From contig JAGGVM010000051.1 in the NCBI GenBank assembly GCA_021157985.1, positions 1 to 6,562 of the forward strand: 6,562 nt of DNA. The letters run 5' to 3'. This document shows, in pieces, positions 5,996-6,562 of this stretch (its first letter is position 1; every line of letters begins with the position of its first letter). The translations under genes were made by a program, and so were the position numbers. This DNA is from Nitrososphaerota archaeon. GTDB lineage: Archaea; Thermoproteota; Nitrososphaeria_A; Caldarchaeales; Wolframiiraptoraceae. Below the pieces are notes generated by a model. It ran no database searches. It was given only the letters and a program-made list of their open reading frames with translations, and was not told the DNA's origin.

Positions 5996-6562
5996 GCACG
6001 ACCTACTTGGTCTGCAAAGCCCACGCATTAGACTCGGCACTGTTACCTGAGTCAACTATCTTGGATCTCGCCTCCTCGAAGACCTTGAACGATTTCTTAG
6101 ATAAGTTGGCGCAAACGAGCTATGGATCGGAGCTGACGGGTGTTAAGGACGTATGGGATGCGGAGAGATCTCTGGGAATTTTCTTCGTAAAGAGGTTGAC
6201 GTCCTTAGTGAATTCGGCTTATGAGGCTGCCCGCGACTTTCTCAGAGCTTATCTAAAGCGGTACGAGGTTCAAAACCTTGTCTGGATAGCGAGGATGAAG
6301 AGTCGAGGCTCATCAAAGGAGGAAATAGAGCGCGAGCTGCTTCCAATCTGGTGGATTGAGGAATTCGATCCATCTCCTCTTATAGAAGCCGAGACCCTGG
6401 ACGAGTTAGTCAGCCTTATGAGAAAATTCGGGTACAGTGAGGTAAAGGAGGGTGAAAAAGATCTCTTAGCGATCGAGGCCGCGTTGAAAGCCTCCTACTA
6501 TAGGCATGTCTTCAACTTCCTCGAAAACAGGGGGGTCCCCGACAAGAACGACATCCTAGAGC
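5992..6562 (+). CDS. atpC: A-type ATP synthase subunit C (rotor-ring coupler), 3' end cut by the window
   Basis: The frame is open from ATG 5992 to the right edge, giving 190 residues of a protein usually about 340-370 long, so roughly half is visible. Subunit C is the funnel-shaped adaptor that sits on the membrane K (proteolipid) ring and carries the D-F shaft (family vATP-synt_AC39, related to vacuolar subunit d). The best family signature is FLRAYLKRYEVQNLVWIARM at 83-102, matching the 'y..fl...yDveNLk.ilR.K' pattern. The rest is helical, with aromatic-rich segments such as IWWIEEFD (119-126) and ASYYRHVFNFLE (167-178). The start overlaps the atpD stop as ATGA, and GAGGAGGAGGGG at 5974-5985 lies 6 nt upstream. 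Its place after atpD, instead of between atpE and atpF, is unusual. Sequence similarity in this family is low, so the call rests on motif plus context. Confidence 0.85.
   Translation, partial: MSTTYLVCKAHALDSALLPESTILDLASSKTLNDFLDKLAQTSYGSELTGVKDVWDAERSLGIFFVKRLTSLVNSAYEAARDFLRAYLKRYEVQNLVWIARMKSRGSSKEEIERELLPIWWIEEFDPSPLIEAETLDELVSLMRKFGYSEVKEGEKDLLAIEAALKASYYRHVFNFLENRGVPDKNDILE

Noticed and set aside
5035..6055. Minus-strand open frames across the atpB end and atpD
   Set aside because: They are antisense to conserved subunits, with no ribosome binding sites or family motifs.

Overview
The window is a piece of an archaeal chromosome dominated by the operon for the A-type (A1AO, V/A-type) ATP synthase. 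Archaeal origin is indicated by the A-type A and B subunits, by TATA-like promoter elements in place of -35/-10 boxes, by strong GGAGGTG/GGTGAGG Shine-Dalgarno sequences, by heavy use of AGG/AGA and ATA codons, and by a candidate box C/D guide RNA at the left edge. Charge-rich proteins suggest a thermophile. A lineage near the TACK or Korarchaeota group is possible, but I cannot assign it from sequence alone.

Layout. Bases 1-63 look like a box C/D sRNA. Bases 98-724 encode a class I SAM-dependent methyltransferase with a DPP catalytic-type motif, probably an RNA methyltransferase. Bases 769-864 hold a 31-codon, very basic small ORF behind an excellent ribosome binding site. Bases 865-949 hold a TATA-like promoter and a short leader whose Shine-Dalgarno sequence can be paired in a hairpin. 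From 950 to the right edge, seven same-strand genes follow with tiny gaps or overlaps: atpF (950-1261), atpH (1280-1585), atpE (1575-2192), atpA (2189-3967), atpB (3982-5376), atpD (5378-5995) and atpC (from 5992, cut by the window end).

How the genes work together. A3B3 is the catalytic hexamer. D and F form the central rotor shaft. C couples the shaft to the membrane ring. E and H form the coiled-coil peripheral stalks. The membrane subunits I (a) and K (c, proteolipid) are not in the window and may lie beyond the right edge or elsewhere. The order F-H-E-A-B-D-C differs from the H-I-K-E-C-F-A-B-D order known from Methanosarcina-type operons.

There is no sign of a mobile element, CRISPR array or defence system. 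The points worth checking are the C/D sRNA candidate, the small basic ORF, the leader hairpin at the TTG start of atpF, and unusual residues in the A-subunit P-loop and the B-subunit nucleotide-site loop.
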